8,738 bases of DNA, from contig PFOE01000103.1 in NCBI GenBank assembly GCA_002792355.1, positions 1 through 8,738 of the forward strand, given 5' to 3'. The DNA is from Candidatus Roizmanbacteria bacterium CG_4_10_14_0_2_um_filter_36_35. GTDB lineage: Bacteria > Patescibacteriota > Microgenomatia > UBA1406 > GWC2-37-13. Positions 1-5,390 of this stretch are shown here, in pieces (positions within the stretch are counted from its first letter, which is position 1; each line of letters opens with the position of its first letter). A program made the position numbers and the translations under genes. The notes beneath the pieces were generated by a model. That model saw only the letters and a program-made list of their open reading frames with translations, was not told the DNA's origin and made no database searches.

Positions 1-857
1 ATGCTAATTTGGTCGTAAGATACGCCTCGGTCCATCAATTCGCGCAAAAAACCAGGAATTTCTTTTTCTTTAAGGTCAACAACGATATTTCTTCCTTCCA
101 ATTTGTAAACTACTTCTTTATTTTGACAGATCTCAATTGTTCTTTTTAAACCATCCGGAACGTTAAGTTCAACATGACAAATTTCAATTGTCTTTGCCAA
201 ATTTTCCGGGGTATTGTCAGCGATTATTCTGCCGTGATTTATGAAAACCACTCGGTCACAAACGTCTTCTACTTCAGCCATGTTGTGAGACGTCCAGATA
301 ATGGAAATGTTAAATTTGTTTCTTTCCTTGATTAAAAACTTTCTTATATAGTCGGCCGTTTCCGGATCCAAGGACGCCGTCGGTTCATCAAGCAATAAAA
401 TTTTGGGATAGTTTATAAAAGCCTTGGCCAAATTGATTCTAGTTACTTCACCTGATGACAAATCTTTCATCTGTTCTTTAAACAGTCCCTTTAATCTAAA
501 GGCCTCGATGATCTTTTTTATCCGTTGGCCTCTATTTTTTATCTCGTAAAGATAGGAAACAAACTTCAGGTTTTCCTCAACGGTCAGAAGCCACGGCAAC
601 TGGGTATAAGTCGAGGAAAAATTGACTTTTTCTAATATTTCCTCTTTATTATCTATTAAATTCTTGCCAAAATACTTGACCTCGCCTTGAGTTGGCGTCA
701 AAACTCCTAAAAGCATCTGGATCGTCGTTGTCTTTCCTGCGCCGTTTGGACCCAATAAACCCAATATTTCACCTTCCTTCAAAGAAAAGGAAATATTATT
801 TACCGCAGTGAACTTACCAAACCTTTTGGTCAAGTTTTTGACTGTAAGAATATCCAT
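1..857 (-). CDS. ABC transporter ATP-binding protein, ABC-2/multidrug type (3' end cut by window)
   Basis: This is the cytoplasmic ATPase of an ABC transporter, probably an ABC-2-type exporter; the substrate cannot be told from the sequence. The frame is open from the ATG at 857 to the window edge, giving 285 visible residues with no stop, so the C-terminus is missing. Walker A is GPNGAGKTT at residues 36-44, the Q-loop glutamine is Q86 (TYTQLPW), and Walker B plus D-loop is ILLLDEPTASLD at 153-164. The H-loop is H191 (TSHNM). The ABC signature is LSSGE (133-137) rather than LSGGQ, a variant seen in this exporter branch. After about residue 215 comes the usual short regulatory tail. Start choice: the ATG lies 7 nt after a TATAAT box and begins the canonical MDILTVKNLTKRFG opening. 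The permease partner is expected to the left, outside the window. Confidence 0.95.
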   Translation of the reverse strand, partial: MDILTVKNLTKRFGKFTAVNNISFSLKEGEILGLLGPNGAGKTTTIQMLLGVLTPTQGEVKYFGKNLIDNKEEILEKVNFSSTYTQLPWLLTVEENLKFVSYLYEIKNRGQRIKKIIEAFRLKGLFKEQMKDLSSGEVTRINLAKAFINYPKILLLDEPTASLDPETADYIRKFLIKERNKFNISIIWTSHNMAEVEDVCDRVVFINHGRIIADNTPENLAKTIEICHVELNVPDGLKRTIEICQNKEVVYKLEGRNIVVDLKEKEIPGFLRELMDRGVSYDQIS

Positions 858-864
858 AAAGACT

Positions 865-894
865 ATTATATCAATATTTCTACTCACCCATCAA
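865..894 (-). promoter_or_regulatory. Promoter of the ABC ATPase gene, leaderless type
   Basis: On the minus strand a perfect -10 box TATAAT (865-870) is preceded after 18 nt by a -35-like TTGATG (889-894). Only 7 nt separate the -10 box from the ATG at 857, so transcription should start at or next to the start codon. No Shine-Dalgarno could fit on such a transcript. The same arrangement occurs before yebC, the TPR gene and the Kef gene. Confidence 0.7.
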
Positions 895-954
895 TAAAAA
901 AATAGGGAAGTGAAGTTGTTTTAATTGTCAAAATAACCCAAACCACCTAAAACA

Positions 955-969
955 GGGTCGGGGAGACCC
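955..969 (-). terminator. Second minus-strand hairpin, terminator-like
   Basis: Minus strand: GGGTC, loop of 5, GACCC, then TGTTTTAGG. The stem is a perfect 5 bp but the T tract is short and interrupted, so this is a weak terminator on its own. It lies directly after the stronger hairpin at 972-996 and about 60 nt before the ABC gene promoter, and probably acts as a backup. Confidence 0.5.
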
Positions 970-971
970 CC

Positions 972-996
972 AAAAACCTTGGAAAATCGACCAAGG
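972..996 (-). terminator. Rho-independent terminator, minus strand
   Basis: Minus strand: CCTTGG, 8-nt loop, CCAAGG (977-996), followed at once by TTTTT (972-976), the layout of an intrinsic terminator. It would end minus-strand transcripts arriving from the gene-free stretch or from the yebC/membrane-protein operon, and separates them from the ABC gene's own promoter. Confidence 0.65.
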
Positions 997-1016
997 AGCA
1001 AAGAGAGAATAATAGG

Positions 1017-1061
1017 TAATAATTAATGATTAATTAACTTTTAATAAATAATAATTAATGA
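1017..1061. repeat. A+T-rich direct repeat, two copies
   Basis: The 13-mer TAATAATTAATGA occurs exactly at 1017-1029 and 1049-1061, 32 bp apart, within a run of almost pure A+T. This may be only low-complexity sequence or slippage. It lies just beyond the minus-strand terminators. Confidence 0.6.
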
Positions 1062-1121
1062 ATAATTTTTATATTTGGACTGTCACAATAATATCACTCT
1101 CCTCTTCTGTCACCCATGGCT

Positions 1122-1151
1122 AACATCGTAAAAGATATAATTTACGACGTT
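1122..1151. repeat. Strong hairpin, 11-bp stem
   Basis: Arms AACATCGTAAA (1122-1132) and TTTACGACGTT (1141-1151) pair at 10 of 11 positions, and the remaining pair can be a G-U wobble in RNA. The loop is 8 nt. No T tract follows on either strand, so it does not look like a terminator. Confidence 0.6.
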
Positions 1152-1266
1152 ATACATCCTTATTTCTCTTCCTTTATATTCCTCTAAATTCCTTTATTGG
1201 TCTTTTCGCGATTTTTATGTAAATAAATCTTAGAGAACAAAGATACCGGTCCTCTCTGATTCCTTC

Positions 1267-1298
1267 TTATTAACTCGTTAACCTGTTAACTCTTTAAC
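1267..1298. repeat. Four tandem octamers ending in TTAAC
   Basis: Four consecutive 8-bp units read TTATTAAC, TCGTTAAC, CTGTTAAC and TCTTTAAC. The last five bases are constant and the first three vary. Two units hold the palindrome GTTAAC. The period of 8 fits neither codons nor the DNA helical turn. Function unknown. Confidence 0.6.
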
Positions 1299-1635
1299 TG
1301 AATAATTGTCACTTCATTAATAAAGACAACCTCTTCTCTTACCTTTTAACGATGTCTCTTAATTTTTAGAGCGTATTTTTGCTCTAAACCCTAACTTTTG
1401 AGGCTAAAAATATAGTAAATGGTAATAGCGCTTATAAGAGAAATGGACACTAAGCTGATTTAGAGTGTATTATCAATCCAAACATAAAAAATCGAGGCTA
1501 TTTTCAAAAAACTATCCACAAATGCCTATATACTACTTGGAGTATAGTGGCGGTCTGAAATATTAAATTAGCCTTAAAACAATGACTCTTATTAATTAGT
1601 TTTACTATGAACTGAATTTATTCTAGTTCACATAG

Positions 1636-1708
1636 CCTATAGTTTTTTAACGTTCGTGGTAAATACTTACTATAGGATATATTTATTCACGTCCGTAAGA
1701 AGTACCAC
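1636..1708. other. Interleaved stems, possible H-type pseudoknot
   Basis: Stem A pairs CCTATAG (1636-1642) with CTATAGG (1670-1676), 7 perfect bp. Stem B pairs GTGGTA (1656-1661) with TACCAC (1703-1708) and CTTAC (1666-1670) with GTAAG (1695-1699), 11 bp around a small internal loop. The 3' arm of A lies in the loop of B, the topology of a pseudoknot or of two mutually exclusive folds; base 1670 is shared. Confidence 0.45.
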
Positions 1709-1750
1709 TTCCCTATTCTCTATCTTCCTATATCTATTTTTTAAAAGCTC

Positions 1751-1811
1751 GATACCGAAATTTTTTATCACAGTGGGGCCCCTGCCCCAAAAGTGAAAAA
1801 AATTTGGTATC
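1751..1811. repeat. Long imperfect palindrome H2
   Basis: Outer arms GATACC (1751-1756) and GGTATC (1806-1811) enclose a paired A/T tract, a CAC/GTG step, and a G+C tip, TGGGGC-CCCT-GCCCCA. The fold is nearly continuous over 61 nt. The A/T tract and CAC step match the neighbouring palindrome at 1826-1909, so the two look like copies of one element with different tips. It lies about 100 nt downstream of the membrane-protein stop and may aid termination, though its T tract is poor. Confidence 0.65.
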
Positions 1812-1825
1812 TTCGCTTTTTGAAA

Positions 1826-1909
1826 GACGAGGTAAGCGTAATTTTTTCACTTTCGAGGGGACCACGAAGTGGTGAGACTCTCGTGTGATAAAAATTACCT
1901 TACCGAGTC
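1826..1909. repeat. Long imperfect palindrome H1, next to the stop of the membrane protein
   Basis: Paired arms are GAC..GGTAAG (1826-1836) with CTTACC..GTC (1899-1909), then TAATTTTT..CAC with GTG..AAAAATTA, then CGAG/CTCG, and a tip ACCAC-GAA-GTGGT. It begins 4 nt after the stop of the gene at 1914-2726 (minus strand), so it would form the 3' end of that mRNA. It shares its core AATTTTT/TCAC with H2 (1751-1811). Confidence 0.65.
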
Positions 1910-1913
1910 TTTC

Positions 1914-2726
1914 TCACCAGGAAATCGACAATAATGTAATTACCAAAACAAAGGCCCAAACAAACACATACTCGCGAATCGTTTCTTTAAAAAGCTTCTG
2001 ATCGATAAAGTTATAGATAATTCCTCCCAGACTATAAAATGATGCGGTTAGAAACAAGGCGGCAATAGTTCCTCTTAAGGGAAAAAAACTTATCAATATA
2101 GACAGCTCTGTCAATAAGATTGACATAAACAAGGCATAATCGACTATCTCCTTTTCTAAGCGTTTATCGAGCTTTATCGACCAGAAAAGATGAAGGCTAA
2201 GTAAAAATCCTGCTCCCCCAGCAATCAACATGTTTATCAAAAAAATTCCCTTAAAAGAAAATAGAATATTAAAAACGATAAAAGCTAAGAAAGCCTGGTA
2301 GAAAAAATTGATGGAAAAAGCCGCCCTATAAAGCTGCAGGTTCTTCTCTACCCCAACGTTGAAAATGTTGGCGCAAAGCAAAACAGCGTATAAAGAAATA
2401 CTATAAACAACGGTGTATGGAATTCGAGTCAGCCACCTACCAGGAAACAAGAAATAAAATAAATAGAAGAAGATTGTTAAGGAAACCGGCATAAAAAAAA
2501 GGCCAAACCAAGCCATCTTTTCTATTCCTTCAAGAAGAGCAAAATAAGTCAGCAAAAAACTGGCGATTAAAAGAACCGGAACAAAGATTAAGGCTTTATC
2601 AAAATAAAAAAAGGTGGAAAAAACAACCAAAAACGTCAAAATAAAAACCGAGATCAAGAGTCTGATCCTTTTTTCAATCTTGACTGCCTTCTTCTCAAAG
2701 ATTTGTAAATACTTTTTGAATGTCAT
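1914..2726 (-). CDS. Multi-pass integral membrane protein of unknown function
   Basis: I do not recognise the family. The 270-residue product is dominated by hydrophobic segments at roughly 22-42, 45-65, 71-94, 101-125, 137-158, 161-184, 196-217, 219-241 and 253-270, so eight or nine membrane spans. There is no signal peptide or large soluble domain; the first 20 residues are basic and probably cytosolic (MTFKKYLQIFEKKAVKIEKR). A charged loop DKRLEKE lies near 187-193. No catalytic motif stands out. The ATG at 2726 overlaps the end of yebC by 32 bp in another frame, which fits translational coupling and one operon. A later TTG start near residue 24 would lose the basic N-terminus and is less likely. 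A long palindrome starts 4 nt after its stop. Confidence 0.8.
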   Translation of the reverse strand: MTFKKYLQIFEKKAVKIEKRIRLLISVFILTFLVVFSTFFYFDKALIFVPVLLIASFLLTYFALLEGIEKMAWFGLFFMPVSLTIFFYLFYFLFPGRWLTRIPYTVVYSISLYAVLLCANIFNVGVEKNLQLYRAAFSINFFYQAFLAFIVFNILFSFKGIFLINMLIAGGAGFLLSLHLFWSIKLDKRLEKEIVDYALFMSILLTELSILISFFPLRGTIAALFLTASFYSLGGIIYNFIDQKLFKETIREYVFVWAFVLVITLLSISW

Positions 2727-3408
2727 CTGAGGCTTCTAATAAATCTATTAATTCTGAAATCTTTTTTATTTTTTCGTCGTCTGTAAATGGCATTATTGTT
2801 TGAGGCTTAAAATCAACCTCGGCTGATTCGTATCTGACGTCTTTAAGGAAATTTTTTATGTGTCCAAGATGCTCATAGGGAAAATAAAGATAATATCTAT
2901 CTTCAGTTTCAATAATATCAAAAGCTTTTAATTGATCACTAATCATTAAGATTTTATCTTGGTCAACTTGGGATTCGTCAAAGACAATTAAGCCGCACTT
3001 TTGGAATTGATAAGAAACCGAGCCGGAATTACCCAATTTGCCTTGATGTTTCTCTAAAATATTCCTTATTTCTGATAGTGTCCTATTTTGGTTGTCAGTC
3101 GCCGCAAGAATAATTAAGGAAACTCCATATGGGCCAAAACCTTCATAGATGATTTCTTTTATCTGGTTTTTGTCTGGTCCGACGCCTTTCTCTATCGCCC
3201 GCTTTATATTTTCTTTAGGCATGTTAGAAGCGTGAGCCTTTTCTATTGCCAATCTTAATTTAACATTATTGTCAGGATCGGTGTTTCCTCCGCCTTCGAC
3301 AACAGAAAGAGTAATGAGATGACTTAACTTTCCAAAAATATTTCCCCTTATCTTATCGTTGGCCTCCTTTTTTCTTTTTATATTAGACCATTTGGAATGA
3401 CCAGACAT
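2695..3408 (-). CDS. yebC: YebC/PmpR family protein (translation factor/transcriptional regulator family)
   Basis: This is a full-length YebC-family protein of 237 residues, close to the usual 240. Family hallmarks are the N-terminus MSGHSKWSNIKRKK, SNMPKENIKRAIEKG around 62-76, YEGFGPYGV (88-96), NRTLSEIRNILEKH (107-120) and GNSGSVSYQF (126-135). Members were long annotated as DNA-binding regulators; more recent work links the family to relief of ribosome stalling during translation. Which applies here cannot be told from sequence. It is cytosolic. The ATG is set by MSGHSKW and by a -10 box 6 nt upstream. The stop is TGA, showing UGA is not reassigned. It is followed, with a 32-bp overlap, by a membrane-protein gene, and its promoter lies inside a symmetric four-box repeat (3414-3487). 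Confidence 0.97.
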   Translation of the reverse strand: MSGHSKWSNIKRKKEANDKIRGNIFGKLSHLITLSVVEGGGNTDPDNNVKLRLAIEKAHASNMPKENIKRAIEKGVGPDKNQIKEIIYEGFGPYGVSLIILAATDNQNRTLSEIRNILEKHQGKLGNSGSVSYQFQKCGLIVFDESQVDQDKILMISDQLKAFDIIETEDRYYLYFPYEHLGHIKNFLKDVRYESAEVDFKPQTIMPFTDDEKIKKISELIDLLEASDDIQKVFTNL

Positions 3409-3413
3409 AGTAT

Positions 3414-3487
3414 GATTCTAATCTACTAATTGATCCTAATCAACGAATATTAGTAGATTAGCATTCATTCGTAGATTGGGATCATTT
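3414..3487. promoter_or_regulatory. Symmetric four-box repeat over the yebC promoter (operator-like)
   Basis: Four copies of a 9-bp box lie in a mirrored array: CTAATCTAC (3418-3426), CTAATCAAC (3436-3444), GTAGATTAG (3453-3461) and GTAGATTGG (3471-3479). The spacing is 18 bp within each half, and the dyad centre is 3448.5. Two larger inverted repeats result: 3418-3430 with 3449-3461 (13 of 13) and 3428-3448 with 3467-3487 (18 of 21). Box 1 overlaps the -10 and box 2 the -35 of yebC. It could be a binding site for a dimeric or tetrameric repressor, an inverted duplication of the promoter, or a structured RNA in an antisense leader. Confidence 0.7.
3415..3443 (-). promoter_or_regulatory. yebC promoter, leaderless type
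   Basis: Minus strand: TTGATT (3438-3443), 17-nt spacer, TAGAAT (3415-3420), then 6 nt to the ATG at 3408. Spacing is ideal for a sigma70-type promoter, and the transcript would start at or beside the start codon. Both boxes are embedded in the 18-bp-spaced repeats. Confidence 0.7.
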
Positions 3488-3497
3488 ATATTATACC

Positions 3498-3525
3498 TTG
3501 ACAAATTAATTATTTAAAATATACT
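3498..3525 (+). promoter_or_regulatory. Promoter of the TPR protein gene, short leader
   Basis: A perfect -35 TTGACA (3498-3503), 16-nt spacer and TATACT (3520-3525) lie 11 nt before the ATG at 3537. Transcription should begin about 4-5 nt before the start codon. No Shine-Dalgarno is visible. It diverges from the yebC promoter across the four-box repeat, so both could share control. Confidence 0.7.
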
Positions 3526-3536
3526 TTATCTTCATT

Positions 3537-4319
3537 ATGGATAAAAATCAACCGTTGGAAAAAGAGGCTATCGAAGCCGCGATTACTTCAGACTGGGAAA
3601 AAGCCATAAAATTAAACGAAAAAATAATTGCTAATGATAAAAAAAACGTCGACGCTTATCTACGGTTAGGATTTGCTTATTTACAAAAAAGCAATATAAA
3701 GAAAGCAAAAAATATTTACCGCAAAGTCCAAAAACTCCAACCAGGCAGTTTTCTTATTTCCGATAATTTGGAAAGAATAAAAATCCTTGAATCAAAAAAA
3801 ATTTCCCACATCTCGCCTACTCAACTTAATCCTTATGTTTTTATTGATGTCCCAGGAAAAACTAAAGCCGTCACTTTAGTTAACTGCGGTCAAAAAGCAA
3901 TTTTAGCTAAATTAGCTATTGGCCAGGAAGTTTTTCTTGTCCCAAAAAGAAGACGAATTGAAGTCAGATCGAAGGAAAAAGAATATATCGGATGTCTCCC
4001 TGATGACATTTCAAAAAGGTTGATTATTTTTATGAAGGCCGGCAGTGTCTTTAGAGCTTTTATAAAGGAAACCACTCTAAAGTCAACCAGCGCCTTTCTT
4101 AAGGAAGAAAAAAAGGGAAGAAAAGTCGCCAGATATGCTTCTTTCCCGATTAATTTTCAGGCCGGTCTGGGAAACATTCACTTCTCTGACAAAGAAGGTA
4201 AAGAAGATGACATTGAAGAAATCTCCGATAACGACCTCGACAAGTTGGCTGAGACTCTTAACGAAGAAAAAGAATACCTGGGCTACGAACCAGAAGATAA
4301 AGAAGAAGTAGAAGAATAA
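3537..4319 (+). CDS. Tetratricopeptide-repeat protein with possible HIRAN-like domain
   Basis: The 260-residue soluble protein has two TPR-like helical hairpins, about residues 4-37 (DWEKAIKLNEKIIANDKKN) and 38-71 (AYLRLGFAYLQ, KAKNIYRKVQKLQP), a protein-protein interaction scaffold. Residues about 108-180 look like a small beta-rich domain: GQEVFLVPKRRRIEV then EYIGCLPDDISKRL and a KAGS turn. This resembles the pattern of HIRAN domains (conserved hydrophobic strand, then iGyLP), but I cannot confirm it. The last 45 residues are strongly acidic and probably disordered. There is no signal peptide or membrane span. The gene stands alone on the + strand with its own promoter and overlaps the end of the convergent small ORF by 37 bp. 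Its partner and function are unknown. Confidence 0.85.
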   Translation: MDKNQPLEKEAIEAAITSDWEKAIKLNEKIIANDKKNVDAYLRLGFAYLQKSNIKKAKNIYRKVQKLQPGSFLISDNLERIKILESKKISHISPTQLNPYVFIDVPGKTKAVTLVNCGQKAILAKLAIGQEVFLVPKRRRIEVRSKEKEYIGCLPDDISKRLIIFMKAGSVFRAFIKETTLKSTSAFLKEEKKGRKVARYASFPINFQAGLGNIHFSDKEGKEDDIEEISDNDLDKLAETLNEEKEYLGYEPEDKEEVEE

Positions 4320-4471
4320 TGTTTTACCTTGCCTTTAAGAAATAAAATCGTCCCCCTTATTTTCCTAGACATTAGTAAATGCTTGATCTCTTTAGGAATA
4401 TCAAAATCGTTCATCGAACGAAAAGCTAAAATTAAAGAGATAATAAATATTCCTATAAACCAGATTAACAT
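4283..4471 (-). CDS. Small single-span membrane protein, 62 residues
   Basis: Residues 1-17 (MLIWFIGIFIISLILAF) form one membrane span, followed by a soluble tail RSMNDFDIPKEIKHLLMSRKIRGTILFLKGKVKHY. I do not recognise a named family. Evidence that it is real: its ATG follows the stop of the upstream gene by a single base (TAATATG), the mark of translational coupling, and the span plus charged tail is sensible protein. The last ten or so residues (SSTSSLSSGS) are the antisense of the GAA-rich end of the convergent TPR gene, so that tail is probably unconstrained. It is the last gene of the Kef unit. Confidence 0.65.
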   Translation of the reverse strand: MLIWFIGIFIISLILAFRSMNDFDIPKEIKHLLMSRKIRGTILFLKGKVKHYSSTSSLSSGS

Positions 4472-4472
4472 A

Positions 4473-5384
4473 TTATTTTACCGCCCATTCCTTTTCCAAA
4501 TTCCCTAACTTTAATATTATATCAGAAACAGTTGTCTCACCTATCCTTATTTTACAATTGAAATAACGAGCAATGTTCTGACTAATTAAACTTAGTTTCT
4601 TAGTAATTACCTGGCAGTTTTTATCGACTTCTTTTTCTTGGCTCAAATCAACCACCCTGATTCCCTCGCCGTCAATCATCTGGCTAAAAAGCAATGCGGT
4701 CGAATAGCTTCTTGTGTAGATAATTTGAACATTCTCCCCTATTTCTCTATAGGTCTTTTTGTAAAAATTACCTTGAAAATCCTTGTGAAACTGTTCTTGG
4801 TCAAATAGAGCCTTATCTAAAGAAATAATTTTGTAGTCAACGGGGTTTTTGTTAAAGAATTTGAAAAGTAAAAATAATCTATCAATCGTATTAGCATTCG
4901 ATTTTCCCAGAAGAATTTCCCCGATTGCGGGAAAATTAGAATCATTAAAAACATTATAGTAGATTTCGGTTTTACGCGGAAAAAAATAAAGGTCAACTAA
5001 GGTGGAAGTTGCCCCAGAAAAAGTCTTTTTCAGTAGGTCGGGATTTCTTTCAAGAGCAACCAGCTTCCCTAAAGCTCCCACTCTATACTTACCATAGCCC
5101 CCGGGCACCAAGATTTCAATTTCGGCTGGAAATTTGATTAAGTAATTAACTTCTTTTTTCGAAAAAGAAAAGAGTTTGCTATTTTGTGAATAAAAAACTA
5201 CATTGATTCGATCTTTTTCCTTTAGAAAAACTGAAGTTTTAAAATTAAGATATAAAAAATAAAAAATAAAAAATATCCCTATTGTCATCCCGACCAAGCG
5301 AACGAAGTGAGCGCGTGGAGGGATCTTTTTAAGATTCCTCGACTTCGCTCGGAATGACACATTTTTTATTTTTTCATTTTTCAT
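4473..5384 (-). CDS. Membrane-anchored extracytoplasmic protein, LCP/LytR_C-like (tentative)
   Basis: The protein has 303 residues from the ATG at 5384. A span at about 34-47 (IGIFFIFYFLYLNF) anchors a soluble part outside the cell. Residues 60-135 (NVVFYSQN, FPAEIEILVPGGYGKYRVGALGKL, TFSGATSTLVDLYF) resemble the LytR-CpsA-Psr fold pattern. The end (VQIIYTRSYST, G..VVDLS, CQV, TVSDIILKLG) resembles a LytR_C domain. Both are weak matches judged by eye, and the Arg and Asp residues expected of active LCP ligases are not obvious. Residues 9-34 (SFRAKSRNLKK..VGMT) are encoded by the inserted palindromic repeat at 5283-5359, so the native N-terminus is uncertain. M33 (ATG at 5288), itself in the repeat end, is an alternative start. 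It sits 6 nt after the Kef stop and 1 nt before the small membrane ORF. Confidence 0.75.
   Translation of the reverse strand: MKNEKIKNVSFRAKSRNLKKIPPRAHFVRLVGMTIGIFFIFYFLYLNFKTSVFLKEKDRINVVFYSQNSKLFSFSKKEVNYLIKFPAEIEILVPGGYGKYRVGALGKLVALERNPDLLKKTFSGATSTLVDLYFFPRKTEIYYNVFNDSNFPAIGEILLGKSNANTIDRLFLLFKFFNKNPVDYKIISLDKALFDQEQFHKDFQGNFYKKTYREIGENVQIIYTRSYSTALLFSQMIDGEGIRVVDLSQEKEVDKNCQVITKKLSLISQNIARYFNCKIRIGETTVSDIILKLGNLEKEWAVK
5283..5359. repeat. Palindromic dispersed repeat inside the 5' end of a gene
   Basis: 77 bp bounded by TGTCAT and ATGACA. Arms GTCATCCCGA (5284-5293) and TCGGAATGAC (5349-5358) enclose a second inner palindrome, GAGGGATC (5318-5325) against GATTCCTC (5333-5340), separated by a T/A-rich turn. 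Elements of this GTCATTCCGAG..GAATGAC type are, from memory, abundant and normally intergenic in many A+T-rich candidate-phyla genomes. The one other such element I looked for in the window is absent. Translation of it gives the SFRAKSRNLKK stretch at the start of the 4473-5384 gene. Confidence 0.8.
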
Positions 5385-5390
5385 TTTTAT

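Larger units (their letters stand above)
998..1750. other. Gene-free stretch rich in hairpins; candidate structured noncoding RNA
   Basis: I find no credible coding sequence here on either strand; stops are frequent and no family motifs appear. The + strand is pyrimidine-rich from about 1090 to 1350. Hairpins include 1122-1151, 1366-1387 (TTAGAGC/GCTCTAA, 8-nt loop), 1447-1468 (ACACT/AGTGT), 1526-1547 (CTAT..ACT/AGTATAG), 1605-1635 (CTATG AACT/AGTT..CATAG) and 1636-1708. Four of these begin at about 80-nt steps (1366, 1447, 1526, 1605). The stretch ends on its minus-strand 3' side at two terminator-like hairpins (955-996). It could be a minus-strand structured RNA, a very long 3' UTR of the yebC operon, or decayed DNA. 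I saw no convincing promoter inside it. A+T-rich DNA makes short hairpins by chance, so only the longer ones carry weight. Confidence 0.4.

Noticed and set aside
1085..1260. Purine-rich minus strand that might be coding or a decayed gene
   Set aside because: All three minus frames carry stops within a few dozen codons, and no fragment resembles a known protein.
1508..1520. DnaA-box-like CTATCCACA suggesting a replication origin
   Set aside because: A single near-match with no cluster of boxes and no dnaA, dnaN or gyrase genes nearby.
858..1913. Known structured RNAs (RNase P, tmRNA, SRP RNA, 6S), tRNA or a CRISPR array
   Set aside because: No conserved cores, no cloverleaf with the expected loops, and no regularly spaced identical repeats were found.
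3890..4075. Minus-strand ORF of 61 codons
   Set aside because: Lies wholly inside the TPR gene in antisense, with no motif and no start signals; a shadow.
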